A stretch of 64,000 nucleotides of DNA, from positions 14,786,995 through 14,850,994 of the forward strand of contig CP141142.1 in NCBI GenBank assembly GCA_035235625.1, given 5' to 3'. The notes beneath the pieces were generated by a model. The model saw nothing but the letters and a program-made list of their open reading frames with translations. It was not told the origin of the DNA and ran no database searches. Shown in pieces: positions 48,213-60,590 of the stretch; position 1 is the stretch's first letter, and each line of letters begins with the position of its first letter. Source of the stretch: Saururus chinensis. Lineage: Eukaryota > Streptophyta > Magnoliopsida > Piperales > Saururaceae. The position numbers and the translations under genes were made by a program.

Positions 48213-48775
48213 CGGGTGAAATTTTGCCTGCTACTTATAACTAACCCCGCCCCTTCCCCCATCTTTCGCCCCGCCGACTCCTCCCGCAGTGTCGCTGCGC
48301 TGCCTCCTCCTCCGCCGCTTGCCCACGGCCCGCTCTGGTACCCCCTCCTTCCTTCCAGCTCTCCTTCCTCTTTCGCTCCGCTCGGTTGCCCATTGTCGCG
48401 CCTCCCCCCCCCCCTCTGCCCACGGCCTACCGTCCTCCCCTGCCTTCCCACCCCTCTAGTTCCCCCTCGCCCTTCTCCGCTCTGCCCCGTTCCCCCTCTC
48501 CCTCTGCTCCAGTCCCCCCTCTCCCCCTGCTCTGATTATCAGAGTAGGGGGTGGGGGGAGGAAGGAGGGGGTGAAGCTGGGAGAGGGAAGCCGGAGGACT
48601 GCGGCGGCACCACCACCACCATCCTCCTGCTCCCCTCCCCTGCTAGCCCGCTCACTCCCCCCTCCTTCCCTCCCCCTCCCCTTCGCCCCCTCCCTCGTGC
48701 TAACCCCCCTCTACCTCCTCTAATTTTTAGAGAAGGGGGGCGGAGCCAATGGCCCACCAGGGATTTTGCTTAGAA
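48213..48775. other. GC-rich island of CACTA element B
   Basis: C-rich on the plus strand, abruptly bounded by the TA repeat and by TAGCGATG-type subterminal DNA. It contains a near-perfect palindrome CTCTGATTATCAGAG at about 48,531. A 185-codon Pro/Ser/Leu frame spans most of it, but no protein family is recognised. It sits in the same relative position as the island in element A, so it is part of the family and not a chance insertion. Confidence 0.55.
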
Positions 48776-49380
48776 AGTGTCGCTATTTGATTATTTTTTT
48801 AAAAAATTAATTACTAGCAATGCTTTTTAAGCATCACTATTTAAAAGAAAATTTTAATAATTATTAGCGATGCTAAAAAAGCGTCGCTATTTAATTTCAA
48901 TTTTTTAATATTATAATATTAGTAGCACTTTAAATTTTTTTAAAAAAAATTATTCTATTATCGACATATAGAAAGTGTCATTATTAGCAATGCTTTCAGT
49001 ATACGCAGCTAATAAGTTATTTTTTCATTTTTTTAAATACTTTTTCTATCAGCGACGTATACATAAGCGTTGCTAAAAATTCCTTATTAGTGACACTTAT
49101 AGATATACGTCACTAATAATTTTTTTAAAAAAATGTTTTTCTATTACTGACATATAAACAATTATCGCTAATTTCTTATCATTAGCGACACTATAAAATA
49201 TACGTCGCTAATAAGTTATTATTAGCGACGCCTTATTAGGGACGCTTTTAGTTATACGTCATGAATTGGTAATAGCAACGACAATTTTTTCAATGCTTAT
49301 AGTGACATTTATTATATTTCACTAATAGTCATTAGCGATGCTTATAGGACTAAATCCGTCTCTAATAGTCATTTTTGTTG
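48776..49380. repeat. Right subterminal repeats of CACTA element B
   Basis: Dense GCGACGC, TCGCTAAT and TTAGCGACA motifs in both orientations up to the right end, matching the left arm of element A in reverse complement. Confidence 0.7.
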
Positions 49381-49385
49381 TAGAG

Positions 49386-50418
49386 TGATGAACATTGATC
49401 CCACAGTGAGGTTCGGCAAGCGTGGGTTCGAGTCGTTGAAAAAATGTGACTTTTAAGTATTTGATTTCATCTTTATAATCAATTATTCTATATGAATTAG
49501 AAGATGAAGACCTACAATCAGTATTTTTCATTTATAAGAAGATAAATAGAAGTGTTATCATTGTATGCGGAGATGAAAAAGCCTTACAATGGTAAAAAAT
49601 CACCATAAGTGGAAATGAACTGGACTGTAAATAGAGATAAATCCCCGATAGTATCGGCTCACCCCTGCTTGAATGGCGGATTGCAAATGGGAGTTAGTGA
49701 TACACAATTCACTTGTGAAATAGTTAGGTAATAATGAATTTTGGATTACATGACATTAACTTTCTTGTTGCTTTATCGTATATTTGAACACACGATATTT
49801 ATAATATCTTGTTCAGGAAAAACACAATATTTATAATACTATATAAGTAATAATGTGAAATACAAAAGCGATATCTCAATAATTTTTGCTAGCGTAGATA
49901 CAATAACACAACTTTAGAGAATATCATCCCATCAATAACATGATAAAATTTATAACATGTAACCGAGTACACTATGTTGACTTATATTGCATATTGATAA
50001 ACATGTTAATATCTAATGTAGATTTGGAGAACTGGGAGATTTCAACTTAAAAATTCATGTCACACATTGTACAATATTTCAATGCCTACAGAACCTATTA
50101 CAAAAGTTATTCATTCTAGATTTGAAAAAATGTCGCCAACAATGGGTGTAATAAGAACTTCATTTGATAACTATGAACCCCCATACAAACCTAGAAATCA
50201 ATTACAACGACCAAGAATTTGAACAAGTGAGTGGTGATGACCAATGGAACGAGAATGATATAATTGACATAGAAAGTATGTCTTACCATGAAAAATTCAA
50301 ACACGGCAATGTACCTTGTAATATTGACGTTGAGGCTGAGGCAGAGTGGGAGACAATGGATGATCTCAACCTGTTGGAACCAAATATTGGTGAGTGTGAG
50401 ATAATGATTGGCAGTTTG
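49386..50418 (+). pseudogene. MULE transposase N-terminal relic, unit 2
   Basis: Continuation of the relic broken by CACTA element B at 43,440. It is homologous to 19,950-20,951, with stops. The distal part is better kept: an 85-codon frame at 50,164-50,421 reads INYNDQEFEQVSGDD, then DIIDIESMSYHEKF and LLEPNIGECEIMIG. Athila B follows directly. The catalytic core is absent. Confidence 0.6.
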
Positions 50419-52146
50419 TGATATTCATGTAATATAACCATTTATATGCCCTAGTTTTATACATATTGGGGTTGATTTTATATTAATATTGACTTATTAG
50501 AGTTTAATCATGTTCTATAGAATTTGATGAGGTTAATTTGTGCATAGGCTATTTTGGATCAATAAGGATGAATTTTTATGCAAGTTGTCTCATGTTCGTT
50601 CAAGTTGGAAGTTGGTTGCACAAAAGGAGTTAACAAGGAAATGAAGTAGCAAGTTCGCAACAAACAAAGTTCAGTTAGACAAAAAAGAAATTAGAAAACA
50701 TAGCATGGACATGAGCTTATAAAAGGAAAGATAAAAAATCCAATAGCTTATGGCTAATTAAGGGAAGAATAGCCTATAAGAGGAACAACCTGTCATCGAA
50801 AATCATCAAGGAAAGTCCGAAAATAGAAGAGACAATTAACTTCACATAATGAAATTTGTAATAGTGAAAAAATAGTGTTTAAGTAGTGAAAGAAAGAAAG
50901 GAAAGTAATAAGGAATTAATGGGAAGCAAGGAAAAGCAAGGATAAGAATGGATATCAAATATATTGAGTCAAAATTGAGGCTTACATATGAAAGGTATAG
51001 TTCAGTCCGGAATTTATATATACAAAGGAAAGTGAACTTTGAAATTACAAAGGGGAGAATAGAATGAACCAGAGACAAACTCCTTCAATCCTATCATCCG
51101 AAATTGATTAAAAACACTTTGAAAGTCAGAAATTGAAGTACTAAGCCAAAAGTCTGAAGAAGAATTAAGAAGCGAAATTTTTTTCTGTGGGTTTGCAGAC
51201 TGTGGCAAAGTTGGAGGTTGAAGACGATGAATAGTTCATGTGGTAATTGTTTATCGCTATTGTAGCGGTTCAAAATATTTTGAATTCTCTTGATTTTCTT
51301 CATAAGTTATAAGTTTCTTTCCACTTGATTTAATGGAGATTATGGTTTTAATTTTAAGGTTAATGAGTAGCTAAGATTTTTATCTAAGGCTTGGATGAAG
51401 CCTTGCTAATTTGTATGGATTAATGATCATGAGTGTTGATTAACTTTCTTTTACATGTGCTTCAATGTTTAATTCAATTGATAAACTCTATCTTGGATAT
51501 GAGATTAATCATATTCTTCTTATGCTTTGAGGTGGTTTTTATTAGTTAGTTGATTGGATTTTTAACTCTTGAATTAGGGTTGGGTATTAATTGTGATTTA
51601 CATCTTATTGATACAATTATGGACTTAATCTTAATGTTATTAAGCAAAGGACAATATAATTTTTATTTTTAAAAATACGCTTAATGATGATATTTTTGCT
51701 AATACATGAGATTGAATTCAAATGTGTTATGAGATAGTATGCAAATTGAATCAATAACCATGGACTTGACTCCTTATAAATTAACCCATGCCTTAGTACT
51801 TTAGTTAATTGGATATTCAAATTGCTTGACATTGATTTCTTAGTTTAAATTGATACTCAGAATTTAGATTTTTGTTAGTTATGAGATTTAATTATGAATC
51901 CTATTACTTATTTTTTATAGTCTTGGTAACATTACTTCTTTTATTTACTTTGCTTTTCATTCTTATTTGTTTTAGGGTTTCTATTGTAGGTGATTATTTG
52001 ATAATTTGTTAACTAGTTTAGGGTGAGACTCGACTAGATTAAAATTTGGTTTTCCGATTTCAAGTCTATGTGGGATCGGCCTTGTTTAGCCACTTTTCGA
52101 CCTTTGATTTGTGCGCTTCCAAGTAAAAAATTAAAATTTAACAACA
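50419..52146 (+). repeat. 5' LTR of Athila B
   Basis: Begins TGATATTCATGTAATATAAC and ends TTTAACAACA; about 1.73 kb. It resembles the 5' LTR of copy A more than its own 3' LTR at the visible diagnostic positions. Confidence 0.82.
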
Positions 52147-52170
52147 AATTCTTTACTCCATTGCCGGGGA

Positions 52171-53700
52171 CTTGTAAAGGAAAACAAATAAAATCTAAAG
52201 TTAGTTTACCATTCTACTAGTTTTAACTTACAATTTTAAAAAAAATACGAGAGAGAAAGGGGTGAAAACAAGGAGGCATTAGAGAGGGGATCAGTTATGT
52301 ATGACCACATGGCTACATGATCAAACACACTGGTTAGTTACAGATGATTTCAATCCCCTAGAGATTTGTGAAATTGAAAATGATCTTTCATTCACAACAG
52401 TAGATAACATAGTGGAGAGGCCACACCCCTGAGAGAGTTATTTTCACCAATCTTCATCAATCCTCGCTTGTGCATAGTGCTTCCCACTACCATTGCCACA
52501 CACTTTGAGATGAAAGCTTAAGTCATTCAACTTCTTCCCACATTTAAATTTTCTAAAAATATGTGTTACATTTAAATTTTAAAATTTTAATGATAAGTCA
52601 AACCATCTGTGTTTGTTTCTTTTCTCATTAAAGGACAAAGCAAATGCATGGTTGACTTCTTTACCAACGGGGTCTATATTAATTCATAGGAGGAACTTGT
52701 TAGTAAGTTCCTTTCAATTTTTTTCCTAATGTCCAACACTAATGCCTTAAAGAGAGAAATAGCTGACTTTTGACAACAGGAGCATTAAAAATTTTATGAG
52801 AGTCGGGGACAGGTTTTAGGACTTAATTTTGAAGTGTACCGACCATGTTTTGAAATATGGCGGCATGTGCAATATTTTTAAATTGGTTTGACTTAAATAC
52901 ACCATAATATGATTGAATCTATAAATGGTGGTTATTTCTTGAGTCTGAATAATGATGCAACATATACGTTCCTAGATGGTTTGCCTGAAAGTTCCCAACA
53001 GTGGGATTTTTTGAGCCATAGGGAAAATCCAACCCTAACCTCTAGGAAAGGAGGCTTATATAAAGTAAGGGAAGATATTGACATGAAAGTTAAGTTAGAC
53101 CAACTGAACAGAAAAGTAGAAGCCATGACCTTTGTATGAAACATGAACTATGCAACCAAATTCAAAATGAAATGTGTTCATTGTGTGCAAGTCCAATGCA
53201 TACTTCTCAAGTGTGTCCTTCCATGTTAGGTTATTCGGAGTGCTTTGCTGAACAAGCAAATGCAATAAACAATTATGGGAAACTGTTTGCCAGTCCCTTT
53301 TTTAAGACATACAATCCAAATTAGTGAAATTATCCAAATTTTTCTTAGAGGCAAAACCAGCCTCCCATGAATGGAGTAGGACCACAAATGCAAGAGATTT
53401 CTACTCAATTTAGGTAGCCCAATCCCACCTACACCTCTATTTTCCAATTAGCTACTCATGTTGTTGCACCATCACATCAACAATCATCACTTGAAGAGTC
53501 TCTCAAAGCATTCATGTTCTCTAAAAACCAAGCAATATTAGAATTGAAAAAATCTAGTCAAATGAACACTCAAGCAATAGCTAAACTATAAACTCAAATT
53601 GGCCAGTTAGCAACTTATTTAGGGGAGAGAGAAAGGCATGTTTCCTGGTCAATCTATACCCAACCTTAAAGGTGTTTATGGATGATTTTTCTATCTTTGA
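52171..53700 (+). pseudogene. Athila B gag relic
   Basis: Frame fragments KDKANAWLTSL (about 52,632), FYESRG...FKD-like (about 52,790) and FLDGLPESSQQWDFLSHREN at about 52,966 follow Athila capsid order. Stops and shifts are frequent. It is colinear with copy A, and again joined directly to late RT sequence. Confidence 0.72.
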
Positions 53701-53715
53701 CTCTACATTTGATGA

Positions 53716-55800
53716 GTGTTTGTGCCACCTATTCCTTGTGTTAGTGGTTTAAATAGAAGAATCTTGTACTTAACTAAGAGAAATGTCATTTTATGGTATA
53801 GAATGGGATTGTTCTTGGGCATATCATATCACATAAGGGCATTGAGTTTTAAAACTAAAATTGAATTAATTTCTCACCTTCCACCTCCACGAACTTTAAA
53901 AGAAATTAAATTATTTTTAGGTCATGCATGCTTTTATAGGAAATTTATCAAAAACTTTAGTGAAATTTCTAAACCTTTGTGCAATTTACTTGCCAAGGAT
54001 TCTCCATTTGTCGTTGATGACGAGTGTCTTTATGCTTTTTAAAGGCATAAAACTAATTGACCTCTGCACTTATTATTCGACCACCTAATTGGAGTATGCC
54101 CATTGAGATTACGTGTGATACCTCTGATTATGTCATTGGTGATATTTTAGGGCAACACATTGATCAACTTCCCCATGTGATCTACTATGCCAGTAAAACT
54201 CTAAATAATGTTAAGCTTAACTACTCCACCACTAAAAAAGTGTTGTTAGCTGTTGTTTTTGTACTAAATAAGTTTAGGTCCTATTTATTAGGGTCTAAGG
54301 TCTTTGTCTCTTCGGATTATGCTGCATAGAAGTACCTTTTGTCTGGAAAGGATGCTAAACCTTGTCTTATCTGATGGATATTGTTGCTACAAGAATTTGA
54401 TCTTGAAATTTGTGATAAGAAGGGTTGTAAAAATGTTGTAGCAGTCTACTTATCTAGATTGATAGTTGATTTTACTGATGATTCTGTACTTTTTACTGAG
54501 TCTTTTCTAGATGAGCATTTACTTCATATCTCCCAATTGCCTTGGTATGTTGATATCGTGTTATCTTGTCACTGAGCAAATTCCTTCTCATTGGACTAAA
54601 CAAGATAGATTTAAATTTTTAGCTGGGGTTAAGTACTTCTTTTGTGTTGTCCCTTACTTGCTCAAATAATATCCCGATTAGATAATTAGGAGGTGTGTTC
54701 CTGAAAATGATCAACAAAATGCCATCTCTTGTTTTCACGATCATGCTTGTGGTGGCCACTTTAGTTCTAAAAAGACCGCTGCAATGATTTTGCAATGTGG
54801 ATTTTATTGGCCCACCACTTTTAGAGATTCTCACACTTATTGCTCAGCCTGTGAAAGATGACAAAACTTAGGGTGTACATCACACATTAATATGATACCA
54901 CTAAACCCAATTTTGATAGTTGAGATATTTGACATTTTGGGCATTGATTTTATAGGTTGTTTTCCTAATTCATTTGGTAATCTGTACATCCTTGTTGGGT
55001 AGATTATATGTCAAAATGGGTAGAGGATATTGCCTACAAAACCAATGATCACAAAGTTGTGGTCTGGTTTTTGAAAGAGAATTTTTTCTCACACTTTGGT
55101 ACTCTACATGCCATTATTAGTGATAGGGGAAAATATTTCTGTAATAAGGTTTTTGAGAAGTTAATGAAGAAATATGGTATAAACCATAAAATTATAACAC
55201 CTTACCACCCCCAGACTAGTGGTCAAGTTGAGATTTCTAATTAAAAGATTAAACACATTTTGGAGAAAATGGTGAAACCTAATAAGAAAGATTGGTCTTT
55301 ATGGATTACTAATGCATTATGGGCATACTATACTGCATTTAAAACTCTCATTATAATGTGTCCATATAGAATTATTTTTGGCAAGGCTTGTCATCTTCCT
55401 ATTAAGTTAGAACATATTGGGCCATAAAGAAATTGAACTTTGATCTTAACGAAGCTGGTACTAATAGGAAGTTGCAGATTAATGAGTTGGAAGATATTCA
55501 AAATGAAGCTTATGATTGTGCTAATAATTATAAGGACCAAATGAAAAAGGTTCATGATTTGAACATTTTGTGAAAAATCTTTTACGCCTAGTCAAAAGGT
55601 CCTTCTTTATAACTCTCGTTTGCATTTATTTTTGGGAAAATAGAGATTTCGATGGACTTGTCCTTTCATAGTTTCAACAGTTTATTCTCATGGAGCTATT
55701 GAGATTGAGAATCCTAGGAATGGTGATGTGTTTAAACTCAATGGTCACCGTGTCATTCAATTTGCATAGTTGAGGAGTCCAAGAGTTGATGAATCACTTT
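53716..55800 (+). pseudogene. Athila B pol relic (RT-RNase H-integrase)
   Basis: Late RT: FYRKFIKNFSEISKPLCNLL (about 53,932). RNase H: IEITCDTSDYVIGDILG, VIYYASKTLNN, TKKVLLAVVF and LQEFDLEICDKKG. Integrase: HDHACGGHFSSKKTA zinc finger and CERC-like remnant (about 54,740-54,860), IDFIGCFPNSFGN (first Asp), ISDRGKYF (second Asp), and ITPYHPQTSGQVE at about 55,195 with the downstream Glu. A C-terminal NPRNGDVFKLNGHRV piece follows at about 55,715. The YxDD part of RT and the protease are absent. Several stops are present. Confidence 0.85.
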
Positions 55801-57614
55801 TGGAAGAACCTATTTATCAGGTATGAGCTTTAGGTGTGTTTGGGTGAAGACAATAAACTTAGCACTCTTAGGAGGCAACCCAACTTTCTATTTTTGTGAG
55901 TTATTTTTGTTTAATTTAGTAATTAGTGTTTTCATTTTTTTGTTAGTTTTTAGTTTATTATCTTTAACAATTGCTCTAATCATTATGTGGGTGTTCTTAT
56001 ATGATTTATTATTGATTTACCAATATGTAATTTTGTTTGTGCTTTATTGACCATTTTTATTTTGATAGCTATGTACATGAGCACGTCAATAGAGGTACTA
56101 TCTCCTGTTTGTCCTCTTTTCTTATCTTAAGCATTGTATTTACTTTCATTTATACATTGTGGACAATGTTTAGTTTAGGTTTGGGTGTGTAGTAAGAGAT
56201 TTTTATTTTTGTTTATATAGTATGTGTCTTAGTTTTAGTGAAAATAATTAATTATATTTTTTATTTTATTTTATTTTAGGTTTTCGCTTATTTACATTGA
56301 GGCTTCTTTTAGACACGTGACTGTGTTTAATGATATAATACTATTTAGAACATATTTATAGGACTCGACGGAGTTAATGATTTTGAGTTCTGATTGCTTC
56401 ATATTGGTTTCTTGTACTCCTATTTTGAAAAATTAGAAAGATTATCTAAGTGAAAATTCGAGCCCTTATTTACGGTCTTATATCTTTATGGTTATCATTG
56501 AATCTAAGTAATTTTTTTATGAGAGTAAAACTTTGGTATGATCTAATAGTACTTAGGTTATCATAATAAAGTTTGTTGCTTTACTATTGTTAGCATGTAG
56601 ATCAATCTAAGACTTTTTGTCATCATAATTAAGGTTGAGTGTATAATGTGCTCAAGAAAAAAATAAGAAAATAAAGAGAAAAAAACTAAAAAATGAATGA
56701 AAAAATTGTAAAGAGCTAAAAAATTAAAGTTCTCTATTGAGTAGACCAGGCCTAGGCATGCCTCACTAAGCATTGGGTGTTAAGTGTCCCATGGTAGAGT
56801 TGACTAATTTAAGATATACATATCCTTGTCGCCTATTTGGTTCAAGTTCTTAAGCCCTAGTGGTGCTTTAACTCCTCGTACTCTAAGCCAACTAAATTCG
56901 GAGTTACGGACCTAACACTTATTACATAGATCTTATAGAAAGCTTAAAACGGCTAAGTCTTGCACATGTCATGTGAGATGAGCATAGAAGTTGAGTACCA
57001 CATTATATAATTGTATACTAAATGGGTTGTTAGGTGATTTAGGTTGTTTTACTTTTTAAGGAAGGTTTTATATGATTCTCTATTATGATATCTAGAAGAT
57101 AAATAGATGCCAATGTATATATTTTTTTGTGTTAAATTGAGATCGCTGAGTGGACATGAGACACATTGAGTTGTTTGATTCATAAGATTGGGATTGTATA
57201 ATTACTTGTAAATGTTTAATTTTTAAAACTATTATGTATGTATGAGCACTTGCCACCAATATGAAGTTGTGAGAGTGAATTATCGTTTTAAAAGACAGGT
57301 TGTATTACACATTACACTCACTTATGATTGATTTTATTAAATGAAGTCACATATTTGGAAGAAGTTGATTTGCAAATTTTATGTGGTTTCAATGTTGTTT
57401 TTATTTTTTTTAGTTTTGAATTTTGTCGATAAATTTACTGCAAACCCTCACAAGACTACAATTCGTCCACTCATGTCAGCTAGAGGTTTAAAAGTTTGCT
57501 GCATATGCTGAATACAATCGCAATTTCTTGCAGAAGTGGAGTAGTTAGTTTTGTTTTCTATTGTTTTTCTTTTGTTTTGCTCGACGACTAGCAAAATGTA
57601 GGTTTGGGGGTATT
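55801..57614 (+). other. Athila B post-pol region and polypurine tract
   Basis: Colinear with 26,371-28,149, without a convincing open frame. It ends in a purine-rich GGTTTGGGGGTATT just before the 3' LTR. Confidence 0.65.
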
Positions 57615-59398
57615 TGATATGCACGTAATATAACCTTCTATATACCCTAGCTTTATTCACTTTAGGGTTAATTTTATATTAATATAGGCTTATTAGAGTT
57701 GCATCATGTTTTATAGATTTTGACAAGCTTAATTCATGCAAAGGCTATGTTGGATCATTGAGGATGAATTTTTAAGCAAGTTATCTCATGTTTGTTCAAG
57801 TTGTATGTTGGTTATACAAAAGAACTTTACAAAGAAAGCAAGCAACAAGTTCACAACAAACAGAGTTCAATTCGACAAAAAGAAAATCAAGCAACAAGTT
57901 CACAACAAATAGAGTTCAATTCTACAAAAAGGAAATCAAAACATAGACCATGGACAGGAGCTTATAAAAGGAAATATAAAAAAATACAACATCTTATGGC
58001 TAGTGTAAGGGATAAATAGACTACATGTGGAATGACCAGCTCGACCAAAATTAGAAAGGAACGTCTAGAAATAGAAAAAATAGTTAATTGCAGATAATGA
58101 AATTCATAATAGTGCAAAATAGAGTTTAAGCAGTGAAAGAAAGAAATGGAAGTTAAGAATAAGGAATTAATTGGGCAGTAAAGAAAAGCAAGGAAAAGGA
58201 AGGATCACATAATGAAAATCAACTATTTTGGGTCAAAATTGAGGCTTGAACATTGAAGGAACAATTCTGTCAGAATTTATATAAACAAAGCACAAAGAAC
58301 TTTGAAATTAGAGGGAGAAGAATATAATGAACCAGCAACAAAATCCTTCAATCCCATCCTCCGAAATTGATTAGAAAACACTTTGAAAGTGATAGAATTG
58401 AAGTCCCAAGCTAGAGGAGCAAAGAAGAATCAAGAAACAAAAAAAAAAGTTTTCTAGTTAATGTAGCATAATGTAGTAGAGCTGGAGGTTGAAGACATTC
58501 AACAGTATTATAGCAGTTCAAAATATTTGACTTTTCTTAATTTTCTTCTAAAGTTGTAAGTTTCTTTGCAGTTAATTTAATGGAGACTATGGTTTTCATT
58601 TTTAGGTTAATGAGTAGCTTAGTTTTTCATCAAAGGTTAGGATGAAGCCTTGTTAATTTGTATGAATTAATGATCATAAGAGCTGATTAAATTTCTTTTA
58701 CATGTGCTTCAATGTTTGATTGTTTTACCTATTTTCAATTGATAAATTTTTTCTTCAATATAAGATTAATCATGTTCTTCTTATGATTTGAGGTGGTTTT
58801 TATTAGTTAGTTTCTTGGATTTTTTACTCTTGAAATAGAGTTGGGTATTAATTGTGATTTGCATCTTGTGTATATAATTATGAACTTAATCTTAATCTTA
58901 TTAAGCAAAGGAGAACATAATTTTTACTCTTGAAGGTATGCTTGATGATGATATTTTCCATAATACATGGGATAGAATTCTAATAAGTTTTGAGATAGTA
59001 TGGAAATTCTAATCATGGACATGACACTTTATAAACTAATTGGTGTAGATTCTCATGCCTTAGTAATTTGGTTAATTGGATATTTGAATTGTTTGATATT
59101 TCATTCTTAGTTTAGCTTGATACTCAAAGTTTAGTTAAATTTAACTTTGAATTCTATTACTTGTTTTGATAGTCTTGGTAAATTTACTTCTTTTGTTTAC
59201 TTCACTTTTCATTCTTATTTGTTTTAGGGTTTGTATAGTAGGCAATTATTTGATAATTTGTTAACTTAATTAGAGTCATACTCGATTAAAGTAAAATTTG
59301 GTTTTCCGATTTCAAGTCTCCGTGAGATCTACCTCATTTAACCGCATTTCTACCTTTGATTCGTGTGCTTGCGAATAAACAATTAAAATTTAACAACA
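57615..59398 (+). repeat. 3' LTR of Athila B
   Basis: Begins TGATATGCACGTAATATAAC and ends TTTAACAACA; about 1.78 kb. A tandem duplication of about 52 bp lies at 57,837-57,940 (AAGCAACAAGTTCACAACAA twice), absent from the other LTRs. Confidence 0.82.
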
Positions 59399-60036
59399 AT
59401 TTTCAAGCAAAGGACTACTAGAATCTATTCTAATTGGGTGCATGTTTCCTAAGCCTGGTACATTTTAAGAAGGTTTTGATCAACTTTGCAATAAAGGAAA
59501 ACTTAACAAATAGTGTTGTGGATGAGAAAAAGCATACATACTCATCAACTACCCTTTATATTTCTATTTTTGAAGTATACAAATAAAATGGTGTTCATTT
59601 GGAGCTACAATTCATATTCTTATCATAAATGCTTTTTGATGAATGTCATGTTCCTATAAATACACTTTTTGGTGAATGTCTTATTATCATATATGTTAGT
59701 ATATAAATATTGTGTTATCGATAACACAACTTAATTTGAGTTTGTGTTGTCCATAACACGATCTATTGATCAATATATATTGTTCATATTACATATTGTG
59801 TATTCAGAAATACGATAAAAGTGATTACGTGTTACCAATTACATGATAAAAAAATGGCTTACAATGAATATAAAAGAAATTTTTTTGTTATTACTTGTAC
59901 ATTGTAAGAGATAAATGGTTAGAGATGCACTACAAAAATAATTTTCATATTAGATACTTAAAAAAGTATTAATACAAAATGTCATATTACATCTAAAAAA
60001 AATTACAACTCATTCAAAGAAGCATCGAACTCTTGG
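59399..60036. mobile_element. MULE-derived segment after Athila B (start of next unit)
   Basis: Continues the sequence interrupted by Athila. From about 59,610 it is related to 300-660 and 35,200-35,590, with a perfect 18-bp palindrome TGTGTTATCGATAACACA at 59,711-59,728. No open gene is seen. Confidence 0.5.
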
Positions 60037-60590
60037 TCAATTTTCCCATAATGAATTGTCGCATATATCTATGGCCGGACCAACATAGTGATTTCTAATT
60101 GCGTGAAAACTGGTTGAAGGACTTGTGGCCAGCTTCGCAACATAGAACATCAGGAAGACACCACAGTCTTCATTCGTCCTTGAAAGGGACATTTTTGGGT
60201 CTTCGATAGTGGTCACTTTTCCGCAATCTTTATCTTCGGGATCTTTTCCATGGCTACTGCAACAAGAAGTTCAACCTTGTCGACCTTGGCAAAGTGGTGA
60301 GTGTGATCAACCTTAGTGGATTATACCACCTAAACCTCTTCTCCCTGCATCGGACAATTAAAAGAAAGAAATGGCCAGTGACATAGATTGAAATGCACTC
60401 TTGGTGTTTGCATTCAACCACCTCATCAAGCTGTTGATGATTTTGGGATGCATCTCTACCTTTTCAAGATGCATCCTAACGTTGTAGTAGTATTGGATGG
60501 CAAATTTCTCAAAGAAGTAGTTCGGATAAATTCTAGGATTCTTTAGATTTCGTTCCTCAAGTAGATGGCGAAAGACATCTATAACCTAAT
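60037..60590 (-). pseudogene. Ulp1-like (C48) cysteine protease relic
   Basis: On the minus strand two open pieces can be read. The upstream piece (60,590-60,364) includes VFRHLLEERNLKNPRIYPN and MRWLNANTKSAF. The downstream piece (to a TGA at 60,037) includes MSLSRTNEDCGVFLMFYVAK, where DCG with its Cys fits the catalytic-Cys motif of Ulp1/SENP-type peptidases. The His and Asp motifs are not clear, and a stop separates the pieces. Ulp1-like domains are known as passengers in some plant MULEs and other DNA elements, and a MULE relic lies just upstream here. Family assignment rests on the one short motif. Confidence 0.45.

Larger units (their letters stand above)
43441..49385. mobile_element. 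CACTA element B (non-autonomous, 5.9 kb)
   Basis: The left end is CACTACAACAAAA and the right end TTTTTGTTGTAGAG (last bases changed from TAGTG). Both are flanked by TGA (43,438-43,440 and 49,386-49,388). The empty site is seen at about 34,393 in unit 3. Its left end equals the reverse complement of the right end of element A, so the element lies in opposite orientation. The interior mirrors A: subterminal motifs, GA tracts, a (TA)n run, a GC-rich island, subterminal motifs. No transposase coding sequence is recognised; the 321-codon minus-strand frame at 46,420-47,385 is a translation of GA repeats. Confidence 0.87.
50419..59398 (+). mobile_element. Athila-type Ty3/Gypsy retrotransposon B, decayed
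   Basis: Structurally complete but mutated copy of about 8.98 kb: 5' LTR, primer-binding site at 52,153-52,170 (core CCATTGCCGGGGA, tRNA-Asp type), gag, RT/RNase H, integrase, post-pol region, purine-rich GGTTTGGGGG, 3' LTR. It occupies the same site in the MULE relic as Athila A. Stops and frameshifts make it non-autonomous. A clean 5-bp duplication could not be fixed (GTTTG before, ATTTT after). Confidence 0.87.

Noticed and set aside
48216..48773. 185-codon proline-rich frame in the GC island
   Set aside because: Composition-driven. There is no recognisable family or splice structure, so it is kept only as an unexplained GC island.
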